Below, piece by piece: positions 1-7,046 of a DNA stretch of 10,121 nucleotides. The notes under the pieces are model-generated. The model had not been told where the DNA came from, ran no database searches, and worked only from the letters and a program-made list of their open reading frames with translations. This DNA comes from Rhodanobacter sp. UBA5168 (GTDB lineage: Bacteria > Pseudomonadota > Gammaproteobacteria > Xanthomonadales > Rhodanobacteraceae). A program made the position numbers and the translations under genes. Within the stretch, counting starts at the first letter, position 1. Each line of letters begins with the position of its first letter. The stretch lies in contig DHXA01000239.1 in assembly GCA_002413455.1 (NCBI GenBank), forward strand, positions 1 to 10,121, read 5' to 3'.

Positions 1-39
1 CGATCGAGCCAAGAACGTTTCGTCCTAGGTGAGCCGCCC

Positions 40-67
40 ATTCTGCATCGCTTTTCGTGGCCGTCAA
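40..67 (-). promoter_or_regulatory. Leftward promoter P2, rRNA type
   Basis: On the minus strand there is a -35 box TTGACG (62-67) and a -10 box CAGAAT (40-45, 4 of 6 to consensus) separated by 16 bp. A GC-rich discriminator (GGGCGGCTC) follows. The short 16-bp spacer and GC-rich start region are typical of growth-rate and stringently controlled stable RNA promoters. It lies 100 bp downstream of a second promoter with the same geometry, and no coding region lies between it and the left edge. I infer that the pair drives a stable RNA operon, most likely rrn, beginning off the window. Confidence 0.5.
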
Positions 68-139
68 CATCCTCGGTGAAGCTTTATTTCGAGGCCCCGG
101 CGGTCCGTCTTGCGACGTCTGGGCGACTGCGGGCCGCGA

Positions 140-167
140 ATAATACGATCTGTGCTTTTTTTAGCAA
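140..167 (-). promoter_or_regulatory. Leftward promoter P1, rRNA type
   Basis: On the minus strand a -35 box TTGCTA (162-167) and a -10 box TATTAT (140-145, 5 of 6 to consensus) are separated by 16 bp, and a GC-rich discriminator (TCGCGGCCCGC) follows. This is the architecture of rrn P1 promoters. AT-rich sequence lies further upstream (221-232), but no classical UP element can be named with confidence. No intrinsic terminator is visible between the tyrS stop and this promoter, so tyrS transcription may read into the downstream operon. In Pseudomonas aeruginosa PAO1 an rRNA operon also neighbours tyrS, which supports the reading. Confidence 0.6.
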
Positions 168-278
168 GCATTTCTTGAGACCCGTTTTACAGATGCGTTA
201 CAAGTGACTGGTTCGACGGGAATTTTATTTTCGGTACGCATTCACCTCCACTCATTCGGCACCGTGCGGATGGGCCAA

Positions 279-1490
279 TCACGCCTGTACGAGCTTCACG
301 CGGGTAAAGTTGCGCTTACCCACCTGCAGTACGCCCTCGAAACCGACTTCGAAGATGCGTTGCGCGTCCTCGACGACTTCCGCGTCGATGCGTACGGCGC
401 GTTCCTTCACCTTGCGACTGGCTTCGGAATTGCTCGCGGTCAAGCCGGCAGCGGTGAGCAGGGTTGCGAGACGCATGCCTTCGACAGGCACCGTGATGAG
501 CGTCTGCGGCAACAGCGAGGTATCACCTTCACCACGCACCACCGCATGCCAGCCGGCAATCGCCAGCTCGGCGGCTTCCGAGCCGTGGAATCGTGCGGCT
601 AGTTCACGCGCGAGGCGCAGCTTGGCATCGCGTGGATTGAGCCCGCCGCTGGCGACGTCCTTCTTCATCTGCGCCAATTCATGCAGCGACACGTCGAAGC
701 TAAGCAGGTCGAACCAGCGCCACATCAATTCGTCGCCGATCTTCATGGTCTTGGTGACGATGTCGATCGGCGGCTCGTTGATGCCTATGTAGTTGCCCAG
801 TGACTTGGACATCTTGTTGACGCCATCCAGGCCTTCCAGCAGCGGCATCGTCAAGACGATCTGAGGCGGCTGGCCGTGGTGCTCCTGCAGCGCCCGACCC
901 ATCAGCAGGTTGAACTTCTGGTCGGTGCCGCCCAGCTCGACATCGGCTTTCAGTGCGACCGAGTCATAGCCCTGCACCAGCGGATACAAAAATTCATGGA
1001 TCGCGATCGGCTGCTGCGCCTGATAACGCTTGGTGAAATCGTCGCGTTCGAGCATGCGCGCCACGGTGTGCTGGGCGGCCAGCTTAATCATGTCCGCCGC
1101 CGACATCCGACCAAACCATTCGGAGTTGAAGCGCAGTTCGGTGCGCTCCCGGTCCAGCACCTTATAGACCTGCTCGGCGTAAGTCTCGGCATTGGCCAGG
1201 ACGTCGTCGCGAGTGAGCGGCTTGCGGGTGACGTTCTTGCCTGTGGGATCGCCGATCATGCCGGTGAAGTCGCCGATCAGGAAGATCACCTGATGACCCA
1301 AGTCCTGAAATTGGCGCATCTTGTTCAGCAAGACAGTGTGGCCCAGGTGCAGATCCGGCGCGGTGGGGTCGAAGCCCGCCTTGATTCGCAAGGGGTAGCC
1401 TTTTTTCAGGCGCTCGGCCAGATCCTCTCGCTTGATGATTTCGTCGGCGCCACGCGCAATCGTGGCCAGCGCCTGCTCAAGCTCGCTCAT
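279..1490 (-). CDS. tyrS: Tyrosyl-tRNA synthetase
   Basis: This cytoplasmic class I synthetase charges tRNA-Tyr with tyrosine using ATP. The 403-residue product has the HIGH-type motif HLGH at residues 48-51 and KMSKS at 226-230. The tyrosine/adenylate-binding segment [13 protein letters not shown] sits at 187-199, and a C-terminal S4-like RNA-binding domain covers about 338-403. The length and the HLGH/KMSKS forms fit the second bacterial TyrRS type (TyrZ-like), common in gammaproteobacteria. The ATG start is preceded by a good Shine-Dalgarno sequence (AGAGGA, four bases before the start). It is divergent from the M23 peptidase gene and runs toward the rRNA-type promoters at the left edge. 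The tyrS-peptidase-anmK cluster also occurs in Pseudomonas. The gene looks complete and normal. Confidence 0.97.
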   Translation of the reverse strand: MSELEQALATIARGADEIIKREDLAERLKKGYPLRIKAGFDPTAPDLHLGHTVLLNKMRQFQDLGHQVIFLIGDFTGMIGDPTGKNVTRKPLTRDDVLANAETYAEQVYKVLDRERTELRFNSEWFGRMSAADMIKLAAQHTVARMLERDDFTKRYQAQQPIAIHEFLYPLVQGYDSVALKADVELGGTDQKFNLLMGRALQEHHGQPPQIVLTMPLLEGLDGVNKMSKSLGNYIGINEPPIDIVTKTMKIGDELMWRWFDLLSFDVSLHELAQMKKDVASGGLNPRDAKLRLARELAARFHGSEAAELAIAGWHAVVRGEGDTSLLPQTLITVPVEGMRLATLLTAAGLTASNSEASRKVKERAVRIDAEVVEDAQRIFEVGFEGVLQVGKRNFTRVKLVQA

Positions 1491-1603
1491 GCATTCCTCT
1501 CGAGTTTTTCATGGGGCGGCATCCGCCGGAAGACCCGGCCGTGCTATTGCCGTTAATTGTGTGTTAACCAGGAATGTCGTGCAAACCCTTGATGGAAAAG
1601 GCG

Positions 1604-1633
1604 TTGACGCCATTTACACATGACCGCTATGGT
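1604..1633 (+). promoter_or_regulatory. Candidate promoter of the M23 peptidase-anmK pair
   Basis: A -35 box TTGACG (1604-1609) and a -10 box TATGGT (1628-1633, 4 of 6 to consensus) are separated by 18 bp, giving a predicted transcript start near 1640. If real, this excludes the in-frame ATG codons at 1620 and 1629 as starts of the peptidase and supports the ATG at 1674. The rest of the 183-bp gap to tyrS contains a small inverted repeat in the tyrS leader (1515-1527, 5-bp stem) but no clear tyrS promoter that I can name. Confidence 0.45.
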
Positions 1634-1673
1634 ACGCGCAGTTTGTTACTTTGTACCGCGGGGCGTTCATAGC

Positions 1674-3119
1674 ATGGCTGAAGAAAAGCAGGGCGCGCGG
1701 CACGGCCGCAAGCTGGCGATCTGCCGCAAGGCACAGCGCCGGCACTCCCACTTCTACGAGCGCTGCTCGCACTGGTCGTTCAATCGTTCGGGCGAGATCG
1801 AGCCCATCCGCTGGCATCGCGAACGCCTGGTCCTCGCTGGTACCGCGCTGCTGATCACCCTGCTTTCCGGTTTCATCATGCCTGCGTGGGCCAGCGCGAT
1901 GCGCCCCGCCCCGACGCCTGAAATACATTCTTTGCTGCCGCTGGCACTACCCAAGGTGGTGCCGGTCAGCACCACCGCCGCCACCGTGGACGACTGGCAG
2001 GTTGTGCGAGTGCAGCCCGGGCAGACGTTGTCGGACATCTTCAACGCCCGCGGTCTGGGCATGGCCGATCTGCAGAAGGTGATGGACGCGGCCGGCAACG
2101 CGAAATCCGCGCTGCACAACATCCGGCCTGGCCAGGAATTCGATTTCCTGATTGGCCGCGACGGCAGTCTCAATGGCTTCCGATTTGATGAGGATCAGGC
2201 CCGACGCGCCGTCGTTCGCCTCGACGGCGCGCAGCCCATCGTCTCCATCGAGCAGCGCGACATGGATCTGCGCGAGCAGGTGGCACATGGCGTCATTCGT
2301 AGCAGTCTGTATGCCGCGGGCGATCAGGCCGGCATGGACGCGGCCATGGTCGGCAAGCTTGCCGATCTGTTCAAGTACGACGTCGATTTCGTGCAGGACC
2401 TGCGCCTCGGCGACAGCTTCACGGTGATCTACGACGACATCTACCGTGATGGCGTGCGCTACGGCGAAGGCAACATCATCGCCGCCGAGTTCATCAATCA
2501 GGGTAAACGCTACACCGCCTATCGCTTCAAGAAGGCCGATGGCGACTACGGTTGGTTCAGCGAAGATGGGCGTCCGATCCAGAAATCGTTCCTGCGTATC
2601 CCGGTCGACTTTACCCGCATCTCCTCGACCTTCAGCGTGGCACGCATGCATCCGATCCTAGGCCGCATGCGCGCACACAAGGGCGTTGATTACGCGGCGC
2701 CCAGCGGCACGCCGATCCATGCTGCGGGCGATGGCGTGATCAAGTACCACGGTTGGGAGCACGGCTACGGCAACTTCGTGGTGATCCAGCACACCAATAC
2801 GATCAGCACTGCCTACGGCCACATGTCGCGCTTCGTGAAAGGTCAGCACGTCGGCGAACATGTACGACAAGGCGAAGTCATCGGCTACGTCGGCATGACC
2901 GGTCTGGCCACCGGTCCCCATTTGCATTACGAGTTCCGCGTCAACGGTACACAGCGCAATCCGCAAACGGTGACGCTGCCACAGCCCGAGCCCCTTCCGG
3001 GCGCCCAGCTGGCACGGTTCAAGGCGCAGGTGGTGAAACCCCAGCTGGCACGGCTGACCGAACTGGATGCCCGCATCAAGCTGGCTCGCACCGACGCTCC
3101 CACCAACAACGACAATTGA
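1674..3119 (+). CDS. mepM: Membrane-anchored M23 peptidoglycan DD-endopeptidase (MepM/OapA type)
   Basis: This is a predicted zinc metallopeptidase that cuts murein peptide cross-links in the periplasm, allowing sacculus growth. From ATG 1674 the product has 481 residues: a basic cytoplasmic segment (1-50), one membrane helix (about 51-72), an OapA/LysM-like domain (about 108-160), a linker domain, then the LytM (M23) domain (about 318-432). The LytM motifs are intact: HxxxD at H335/D339, H383 in YGHMS, and HLH at H416/H418, so it should be an active enzyme rather than a degenerate LytM regulator. An earlier ATG (1620) is in frame, but the likely promoter overlaps it, and GGGG at 1660-1663 is acceptably spaced for the 1674 start. 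The stop lies 14 bp before the anmK start, so the two are probably cotranscribed. The N-terminus carries clustered Cys and His residues (C17, H24, H26, C31, H33). Confidence 0.93.
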   Translation: MAEEKQGARHGRKLAICRKAQRRHSHFYERCSHWSFNRSGEIEPIRWHRERLVLAGTALLITLLSGFIMPAWASAMRPAPTPEIHSLLPLALPKVVPVSTTAATVDDWQVVRVQPGQTLSDIFNARGLGMADLQKVMDAAGNAKSALHNIRPGQEFDFLIGRDGSLNGFRFDEDQARRAVVRLDGAQPIVSIEQRDMDLREQVAHGVIRSSLYAAGDQAGMDAAMVGKLADLFKYDVDFVQDLRLGDSFTVIYDDIYRDGVRYGEGNIIAAEFINQGKRYTAYRFKKADGDYGWFSEDGRPIQKSFLRIPVDFTRISSTFSVARMHPILGRMRAHKGVDYAAPSGTPIHAAGDGVIKYHGWEHGYGNFVVIQHTNTISTAYGHMSRFVKGQHVGEHVRQGEVIGYVGMTGLATGPHLHYEFRVNGTQRNPQTVTLPQPEPLPGAQLARFKAQVVKPQLARLTELDARIKLARTDAPTNNDN

Positions 3120-3133
3120 GCGCAACCGCACGC

Positions 3134-4288
3134 GTGAATGACGCCTCGGCGCCCTATCTCGGACTGATCTCCGGCACCAGCGCAGACAGCATCGATGCGG
3201 TGCTGGTCGGTTTCAATCGCAGCATGCCGCAGTTGCTTGCCAGTCACGCCCATCCATGGCCCGCGGACTTGCGCGACCGCATGCTCGCGCTGGCGCAAAG
3301 CGAAGCAGCTCTGGATATGGATGCGTTTGGACGGCTAGACGTCGAAATCGGGCACTGCTTCGCCGATGCCGCCCTGCAGTTGCTGGCGCAAAGTGGTACG
3401 GCGGCGCAAGACGTGCGGGCGATCGGTTCGCACGGCCAGACCTTGCGCCACCGCCCCACCGGCGCGTTCCCGTTCACGCTGCAACTGGGCGATCCCAGCG
3501 TCATCGCCGAGCGCTGCCGCATCGACGTGGTGGCGGATTTCCGCCGTGCCGATATCGCCGCCGGCGGCCAAGGTGCGCCGCTGCTGCCGGCACTGCATGC
3601 GATGCTGCTGGGCCGACCAGGCTTTGCGCGAGTGGTGCTCAATCTCGGCGGCATTGCCAATATCACGGTGCTCGACAGCGATGGCAGTGTGCGCGGCTTC
3701 GACACCGGTCCAGCCAATGGCCTGCTCGATGCCTGGTGCCAGCGTCATCAAGGCGAACCGTTCGACCGCGACGGCGCGTTTGCATCGAGCGGCCAGGCCA
3801 GTTCCGGCTTGCTTGATGCGATGCTGGCCGATTCCTATTTCGTATTACCGCCACCAAAGAGCACTGGGCGCGAGCACTTCCATCTGGATTGGCTGGTCAC
3901 CCATGCGCCGCTGGCGGGATTGAGCCCGGCCGATGTGCAGGCAACGTTGCTGGAGCTCACCGCTCGCAGCGTGGTCACTGCGATCACCCAACAAGCGCCG
4001 AGGGCAGAGGAGGTCCTGGTCTGCGGTGGTGGCGTGCACAACGGCGCGTTGATGCGGCGACTGGGTGAACTGCTGGCACCGCGCATCGTGCTCAGCACGT
4101 CCCGTTACGGCATCGATCCGGATTTTCTTGAGGCCACCGCTTTTGCGTGGCTGGCACGACAACGTCTGCTCGGCCTGCCCGGCAATATGCCGGCGGTGAC
4201 CGGAGCGCGCGGGCCGCGGGTGCTTGGGGCGATCTACTCCGCGCCCGCGCCGGACTCACCGAATCGGATTCTTTCCGGCGCCAGCTGA
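3134..4288 (+). CDS. anmK: Anhydro-N-acetylmuramic acid kinase
   Basis: AnmK hydrolyses the 1,6-anhydro ring and phosphorylates anhydro-MurNAc to MurNAc-6-phosphate, a cytoplasmic step of murein recycling. From GTG 3134 the product has 384 residues, slightly longer than E. coli AnmK (369). Visible motifs are the N-terminal phosphate loop SGTS (13-16), GSHGQT (98-103), GFDTGPAN with the presumed catalytic Asp190 (188-195), CGGGVHN (297-303) and DPDFLEATAFAWLA (328-341). The usual SGTSxDG reads SGTSADS here, a Gly-to-Ser change at residue 19. The start is uncertain. GTG 3134 gives the usual N-terminus, but no Shine-Dalgarno sequence is visible. An in-frame TTG at 3116 overlaps the peptidase stop codon and would add six residues. 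Either way translation probably depends on the upstream gene. The last 55 bp overlap the convergent small gene at 4234-4545. Confidence 0.95.
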   Translation: MNDASAPYLGLISGTSADSIDAVLVGFNRSMPQLLASHAHPWPADLRDRMLALAQSEAALDMDAFGRLDVEIGHCFADAALQLLAQSGTAAQDVRAIGSHGQTLRHRPTGAFPFTLQLGDPSVIAERCRIDVVADFRRADIAAGGQGAPLLPALHAMLLGRPGFARVVLNLGGIANITVLDSDGSVRGFDTGPANGLLDAWCQRHQGEPFDRDGAFASSGQASSGLLDAMLADSYFVLPPPKSTGREHFHLDWLVTHAPLAGLSPADVQATLLELTARSVVTAITQQAPRAEEVLVCGGGVHNGALMRRLGELLAPRIVLSTSRYGIDPDFLEATAFAWLARQRLLGLPGNMPAVTGARGPRVLGAIYSAPAPDSPNRILSGAS

Positions 4289-4545
4289 GTCGGGTGGGTC
4301 TGCGCCAAGGCGTGCAGCGCATCCTGGAATGCGCCTTGTTCCGCCGCCTCCCAGTGATCGCCCAGTTGGGTAAGTGCCTGCGGATCGCGCAGGGTTTCGC
4401 TGAATTGCTGCGCGGCCGAGATACCCAGCCCATTGCGCAAGGCATGCAGCAAGACCTCGTTGATCGACCACTGCCGGTCCCTCGCCAGCGCCTTGACGCG
4501 CTCAGCCAGCAGGCTGTCGACGTGTTGCAAGATCATGTCCGGCAC
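4234..4545 (-). CDS. Small protein with a ribbon-helix-helix-like N-terminus
   Basis: This predicted 103-residue protein has no assigned function. Residues 1-42 (beginning MPDMILQHVDSLLAERV) read as a short strand followed by two helices with the spacing of Arc/CopG/FitA-type ribbon-helix-helix DNA-binding domains. The C-terminal half is helical (DPQALTQLGDHWEAAEQGAF, about 58-77) and ends in a polar tail. I chose GTG 4545 because GGAG (4554-4557) sits eight bases upstream; ATG 4536 would leave that site 17 bases away and gives 100 residues. The gene lies 163 bp downstream of the permease gene in the same direction, and its 3' end overlaps the end of anmK by 55 bp in antisense. No toxin gene lies beside it, so an antitoxin role is not supported. 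It may be an orphan regulator. Coding status is inferred from protein-like composition. Confidence 0.6.
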   Translation of the reverse strand: MPDMILQHVDSLLAERVKALARDRQWSINEVLLHALRNGLGISAAQQFSETLRDPQALTQLGDHWEAAEQGAFQDALHALAQTHPTQLAPERIRFGESGAGAE

Positions 4546-4708
4546 AAGCGTCACTCCATGTTGCACATGCCCCTGTAGCGACGGATGTTTGCACAGCCAC
4601 GGCGCCGCCAGGCGTCGTGACCGCGATTTCGTGGATGACTTGGCAGTTGCACTGTGAACACCGCCACTTCGGCCTTGCATCGGCTCCCAATACGGACGTG
4701 CCGAAGGA

Positions 4709-6019
4709 TTAACCCTCGGCGGCCGCACGCTCGCGCTCGACGCTGCGAAAGCGCGGCCACAGGCAGGCGAACAGCAGCATGGCTGGCAGCACCGCCAATA
4801 CCGTGATGACGAAATAGCCGCCGTAGCCGGTCGCCGTGGCGATGCCGCCGGCAAAGAAACCAAGCAGTTTGCCCGGCAGATTGACCAGCGAACTCAGCAA
4901 GGCGTATTGCGTAGCCGTATGTCGACGGTTGACCAGCGATGAGAGGAACGCCACGGTCGGCGGACCCAGCATGCCGAGGGTGAGGTTTTCAACGGAGATC
5001 ACCAGGGTCAGCACGACGAGATTGCCCGGATGGGCGATCAGCAACAGATACAACAGATTGCTGCAGCCACACAGCACGATGGTGACGCCGAGCGGACGCC
5101 ACGCGCCCCAGCGCGCCACCGCCGCGCCGCCGATGAACACGCCGACGATGCCGATCCAGATGCCGTAGATCTTGGTGATCGTGCCGATCTCGGTTTTGGA
5201 AAAGCCCATATCGCGGTAGAACGGGCTCATGATGCCGCCGATCGTGGCCTGTTCGGGCATCTTGAACAGCAGCAGGAACAGCAAGGTCACCCCAGCCAGC
5301 ACCCAGCCGTAGCGACGAAAGAAATCGGCAAACGGATCGATCACGCTCTCGCGCATTGCATCGCGCCAGCGCGCGGGCCGGCTGCGCAATACCTCTGGCT
5401 CGCGGGCCATCAATGTGGTCGCCACCGGCACCATCATCACCATCGCCATCGCGGCGTAAACCAGCCGCCATGACACGTGGTCGGCCAGGATCAGCGCCAC
5501 TGCGCCCGCCAGCAGCAGCCCGATCCGGTAGCCCAGCGAGTAGGTGGCGACCAGCGCACCCTGCGTCTCGATCGGCGCAATCTCGATGCGATAGGCATCC
5601 ACCGCGATGTCCTGGGTCGCGCCGAAGAACGCCACCAGCAGCGTGGCGACCACGAACGGAACCAGCAGCGCCGGCGTCAGCGCGGCCATGGCCAGCAGCC
5701 CCGCCACCACGCCGAGCTGCGCGAACAGCAGCCAACCGCGACGTTGCCCCAGCCGCGCGAATCCGGGGATGCGCCAGTGATCAAGCAACGGCGCCCACAC
5801 GAACTTGAGCGCATAGGCCATGCCGGCGCTGGCGATCATCGTGATTTCCTTCAGCACGATGCCATTTTCCTTCAGCCAGTACGCCAGCGTGCCAGCCACC
5901 AGCAGAAACGGCAGGCCGGAGGCGAAACCGAACAGGAACATCGTCCACGCTGCCGGCTGGGCGAATGCCCGCCATACCGACGGCTTGGCCGGCTTGGACC
6001 CCAGCGGCTCAGTCGGCAT
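4709..6019 (-). CDS. ampG: AmpG-type muropeptide permease (MFS)
   Basis: This inner-membrane major facilitator protein is predicted to import GlcNAc-anhydro-MurNAc (peptides) from the periplasm for murein recycling; in organisms with AmpC/AmpR it also governs beta-lactamase induction. From ATG 6019 it has 436 residues and about 12 hydrophobic segments. AmpG-like motifs are GFASGLPFLL (31-40), KFVWAPLLD (72-80), ATQDIAVDAYRIE (134-146) and TATQYALLSSL (368-378). It is shorter than E. coli AmpG (491), consistent with a 12-helix form. The ATG overlaps the xth stop by 11 bp, suggesting translational coupling. An upstream in-frame GTG (6061) would add 14 residues and increase the overlap to 53 bp; neither start has an ideal Shine-Dalgarno sequence. 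Nearby anmK and the M23 peptidase support a wall-recycling role. Other AmpG-like transporters exist, so the exact substrate is inferred. Confidence 0.85.
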   Translation of the reverse strand: MPTEPLGSKPAKPSVWRAFAQPAAWTMFLFGFASGLPFLLVAGTLAYWLKENGIVLKEITMIASAGMAYALKFVWAPLLDHWRIPGFARLGQRRGWLLFAQLGVVAGLLAMAALTPALLVPFVVATLLVAFFGATQDIAVDAYRIEIAPIETQGALVATYSLGYRIGLLLAGAVALILADHVSWRLVYAAMAMVMMVPVATTLMAREPEVLRSRPARWRDAMRESVIDPFADFFRRYGWVLAGVTLLFLLLFKMPEQATIGGIMSPFYRDMGFSKTEIGTITKIYGIWIGIVGVFIGGAAVARWGAWRPLGVTIVLCGCSNLLYLLLIAHPGNLVVLTLVISVENLTLGMLGPPTVAFLSSLVNRRHTATQYALLSSLVNLPGKLLGFFAGGIATATGYGGYFVITVLAVLPAMLLFACLWPRFRSVERERAAAEG

Positions 6020-6779
6020 AGTCGACGGTGTAGGGCGCGTGGTCGGAGAAGCGTTCGCCACGGTAGACCGAACAATCCTTCAGCCGCTTGCGCAGCGACG
6101 GTGTGCAGACCTGGTAGTCGATGCGCCAACCCACGTTGTTGGCGCGCGCCTGGCCTCGATTCGACCACCAGGTGTATTCGACCGCCTCCGGCTTGATCGC
6201 GCGGAAGCTGTCGACCCAGCCGCGGTCATGGAACAGCAGGTCCAGCCATGCGCGCTCTTCCGGCAGGCAGCCGGAGTTCTTCTGGTTGGACGACCAGTTC
6301 TTGATGTCGTTCTTCGTGTGCACGATGTTCCAGTCGCCGCAGATCACGTAGTCGCGCCCGCTCTTCAGCCATTGATCGAAGATGGGTGTGATCCACTCCA
6401 TCGCCTTGAACTTGAACCGCTGGCGTTCGTCGCCGGAAGAGCCGGACGGGAAGTACAACGACACCACGCTGAGGTTGCCGAAACGCGCCTCGATGTAGCG
6501 GCCTTCGTTGTCGAACTCGTCCCAGCCCAGTTCGGTCAGCACCTGGTCGGGCTCGCGCTTTGAATAGATCGCCACGCCGCTGTAGCCCTTTTTGCTGCTG
6601 GCGTCACGATAGAAGCAGTGATGGCCATCGGGGCGGAACATGCCATCGGCGAGCTGGTGCTCCTGCGACTTCGTCTCCTGCAGGCAGACCACATCGGCGT
6701 GTTGTCCACGCAGCCACTCGAATACACCTTTGGTTGCAGCCGAGCGGATGCCGTTGGCGTTGAGGCTGATGATGCGCAT
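6009..6779 (-). CDS. xth: Exodeoxyribonuclease III / AP endonuclease family protein
   Basis: The product belongs to the exonuclease III (EEP fold) family: it cleaves DNA 5' of abasic sites and degrades duplex DNA from 3' ends in base excision repair. It has 256 residues, and all active-site motifs are intact: N7 in LNANGIR (6-12), E35 in LQETK (33-37), Y109, D149 and N151 in GDWN (148-151), D221, and D246/H247 in SDHAP (245-249). The ATG start has a good ribosome site (GGGAG, five bases upstream). In Pseudomonas the gene adjacent to pyrE is crc, a member of the same fold that lost these residues and acts in catabolite repression with Hfq. The retained residues here argue for a working nuclease instead. 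The gene is divergent from pyrE and overlaps the permease gene downstream. Confidence 0.94.
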   Translation of the reverse strand: MRIISLNANGIRSAATKGVFEWLRGQHADVVCLQETKSQEHQLADGMFRPDGHHCFYRDASSKKGYSGVAIYSKREPDQVLTELGWDEFDNEGRYIEARFGNLSVVSLYFPSGSSGDERQRFKFKAMEWITPIFDQWLKSGRDYVICGDWNIVHTKNDIKNWSSNQKNSGCLPEERAWLDLLFHDRGWVDSFRAIKPEAVEYTWWSNRGQARANNVGWRIDYQVCTPSLRKRLKDCSVYRGERFSDHAPYTVDYAD

Positions 6780-7046
6780 GGACTCTCCCGATCTCGTGAT
6801 GGGTGATCATAACAACCGCGGCGACCGGCATCCTCAAAGGGCGAACGTCCGCGCCACTTCCGCCACTCGCCGATCGACGAAGCGCGCCTCACCGGCAGGT
6901 TCCCGCGCATGGCGACCTGCAGAAACCTTGCGGCGTCACGTGCGATTGCTTTCGGCGCCGGCGGCGGGCTGTACCATGGCGGCCGTTCCGCCCACAGCAT
7001 CGCTGCTGCGACCACCACCCTGACCCCACCGTTAGCGAGACAACCA
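6780..7046. other. Divergent xth-pyrE intergenic region
   Basis: This 267-bp gap carries the xth ribosome site and extended -10 on the left. On the right is the pyrE leader, with a short inverted repeat (GCAGGT 6895-6900 and ACCTGC 6915-6920) and a weak -10-like TACCAT (6972-6977) without a good -35. No U-tract pyr attenuator like the one before E. coli pyrE is visible. The pyrE frame stays open back to an ATG at 6909, but that 46-residue extension does not match the family and is probably non-coding. Confidence 0.4.
6806..6814 (-). promoter_or_regulatory. Extended -10 promoter candidate for xth
   Basis: The minus strand reads TGTTATGAT: a TGn extension plus the -10 hexamer TATGAT (5 of 6 to consensus). 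The predicted transcript start is about 20 bases before the xth ATG, leaving room for its ribosome site. The nearest -35-like hexamer, TTGAGG (6832-6837), is 20 bp away, which is too far to be ideal, but extended -10 promoters tolerate a weak -35. Confidence 0.5.

Noticed and set aside
1..278. Possible small coding genes at the left edge
   Set aside because: The only frames are short or are shadows of the tyrS end, while two coherent promoters occupy the region.
1477..1512. Twelve-codon upstream frame overlapping the tyrS start, a possible leader peptide
   Set aside because: It has no Shine-Dalgarno sequence and no tyrosine codons, and no attenuator hairpin with a U-tract or T-box follows. 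Chance is sufficient.
2753..3133. In-frame extension upstream of anmK inside the M23 peptidase gene
   Set aside because: The extension is the out-of-frame shadow of the LytM domain. AnmK proteins begin just before the SGTS loop.
4502..4690. Leftward Cys-rich frame (WRCSQCNCQ) between the permease and the RHH-like gene
   Set aside because: It needs a TTG start, has no ribosome site that I can see, overlaps the better-supported small gene, and has no recognisable zinc-ribbon spacing beyond a chance CxxCxC.
4685..4708. Possible terminator after the permease gene
   Set aside because: The complementary CTTCGGC/GCCGAAG segments near here are about 26 bases apart, and no U-run follows.
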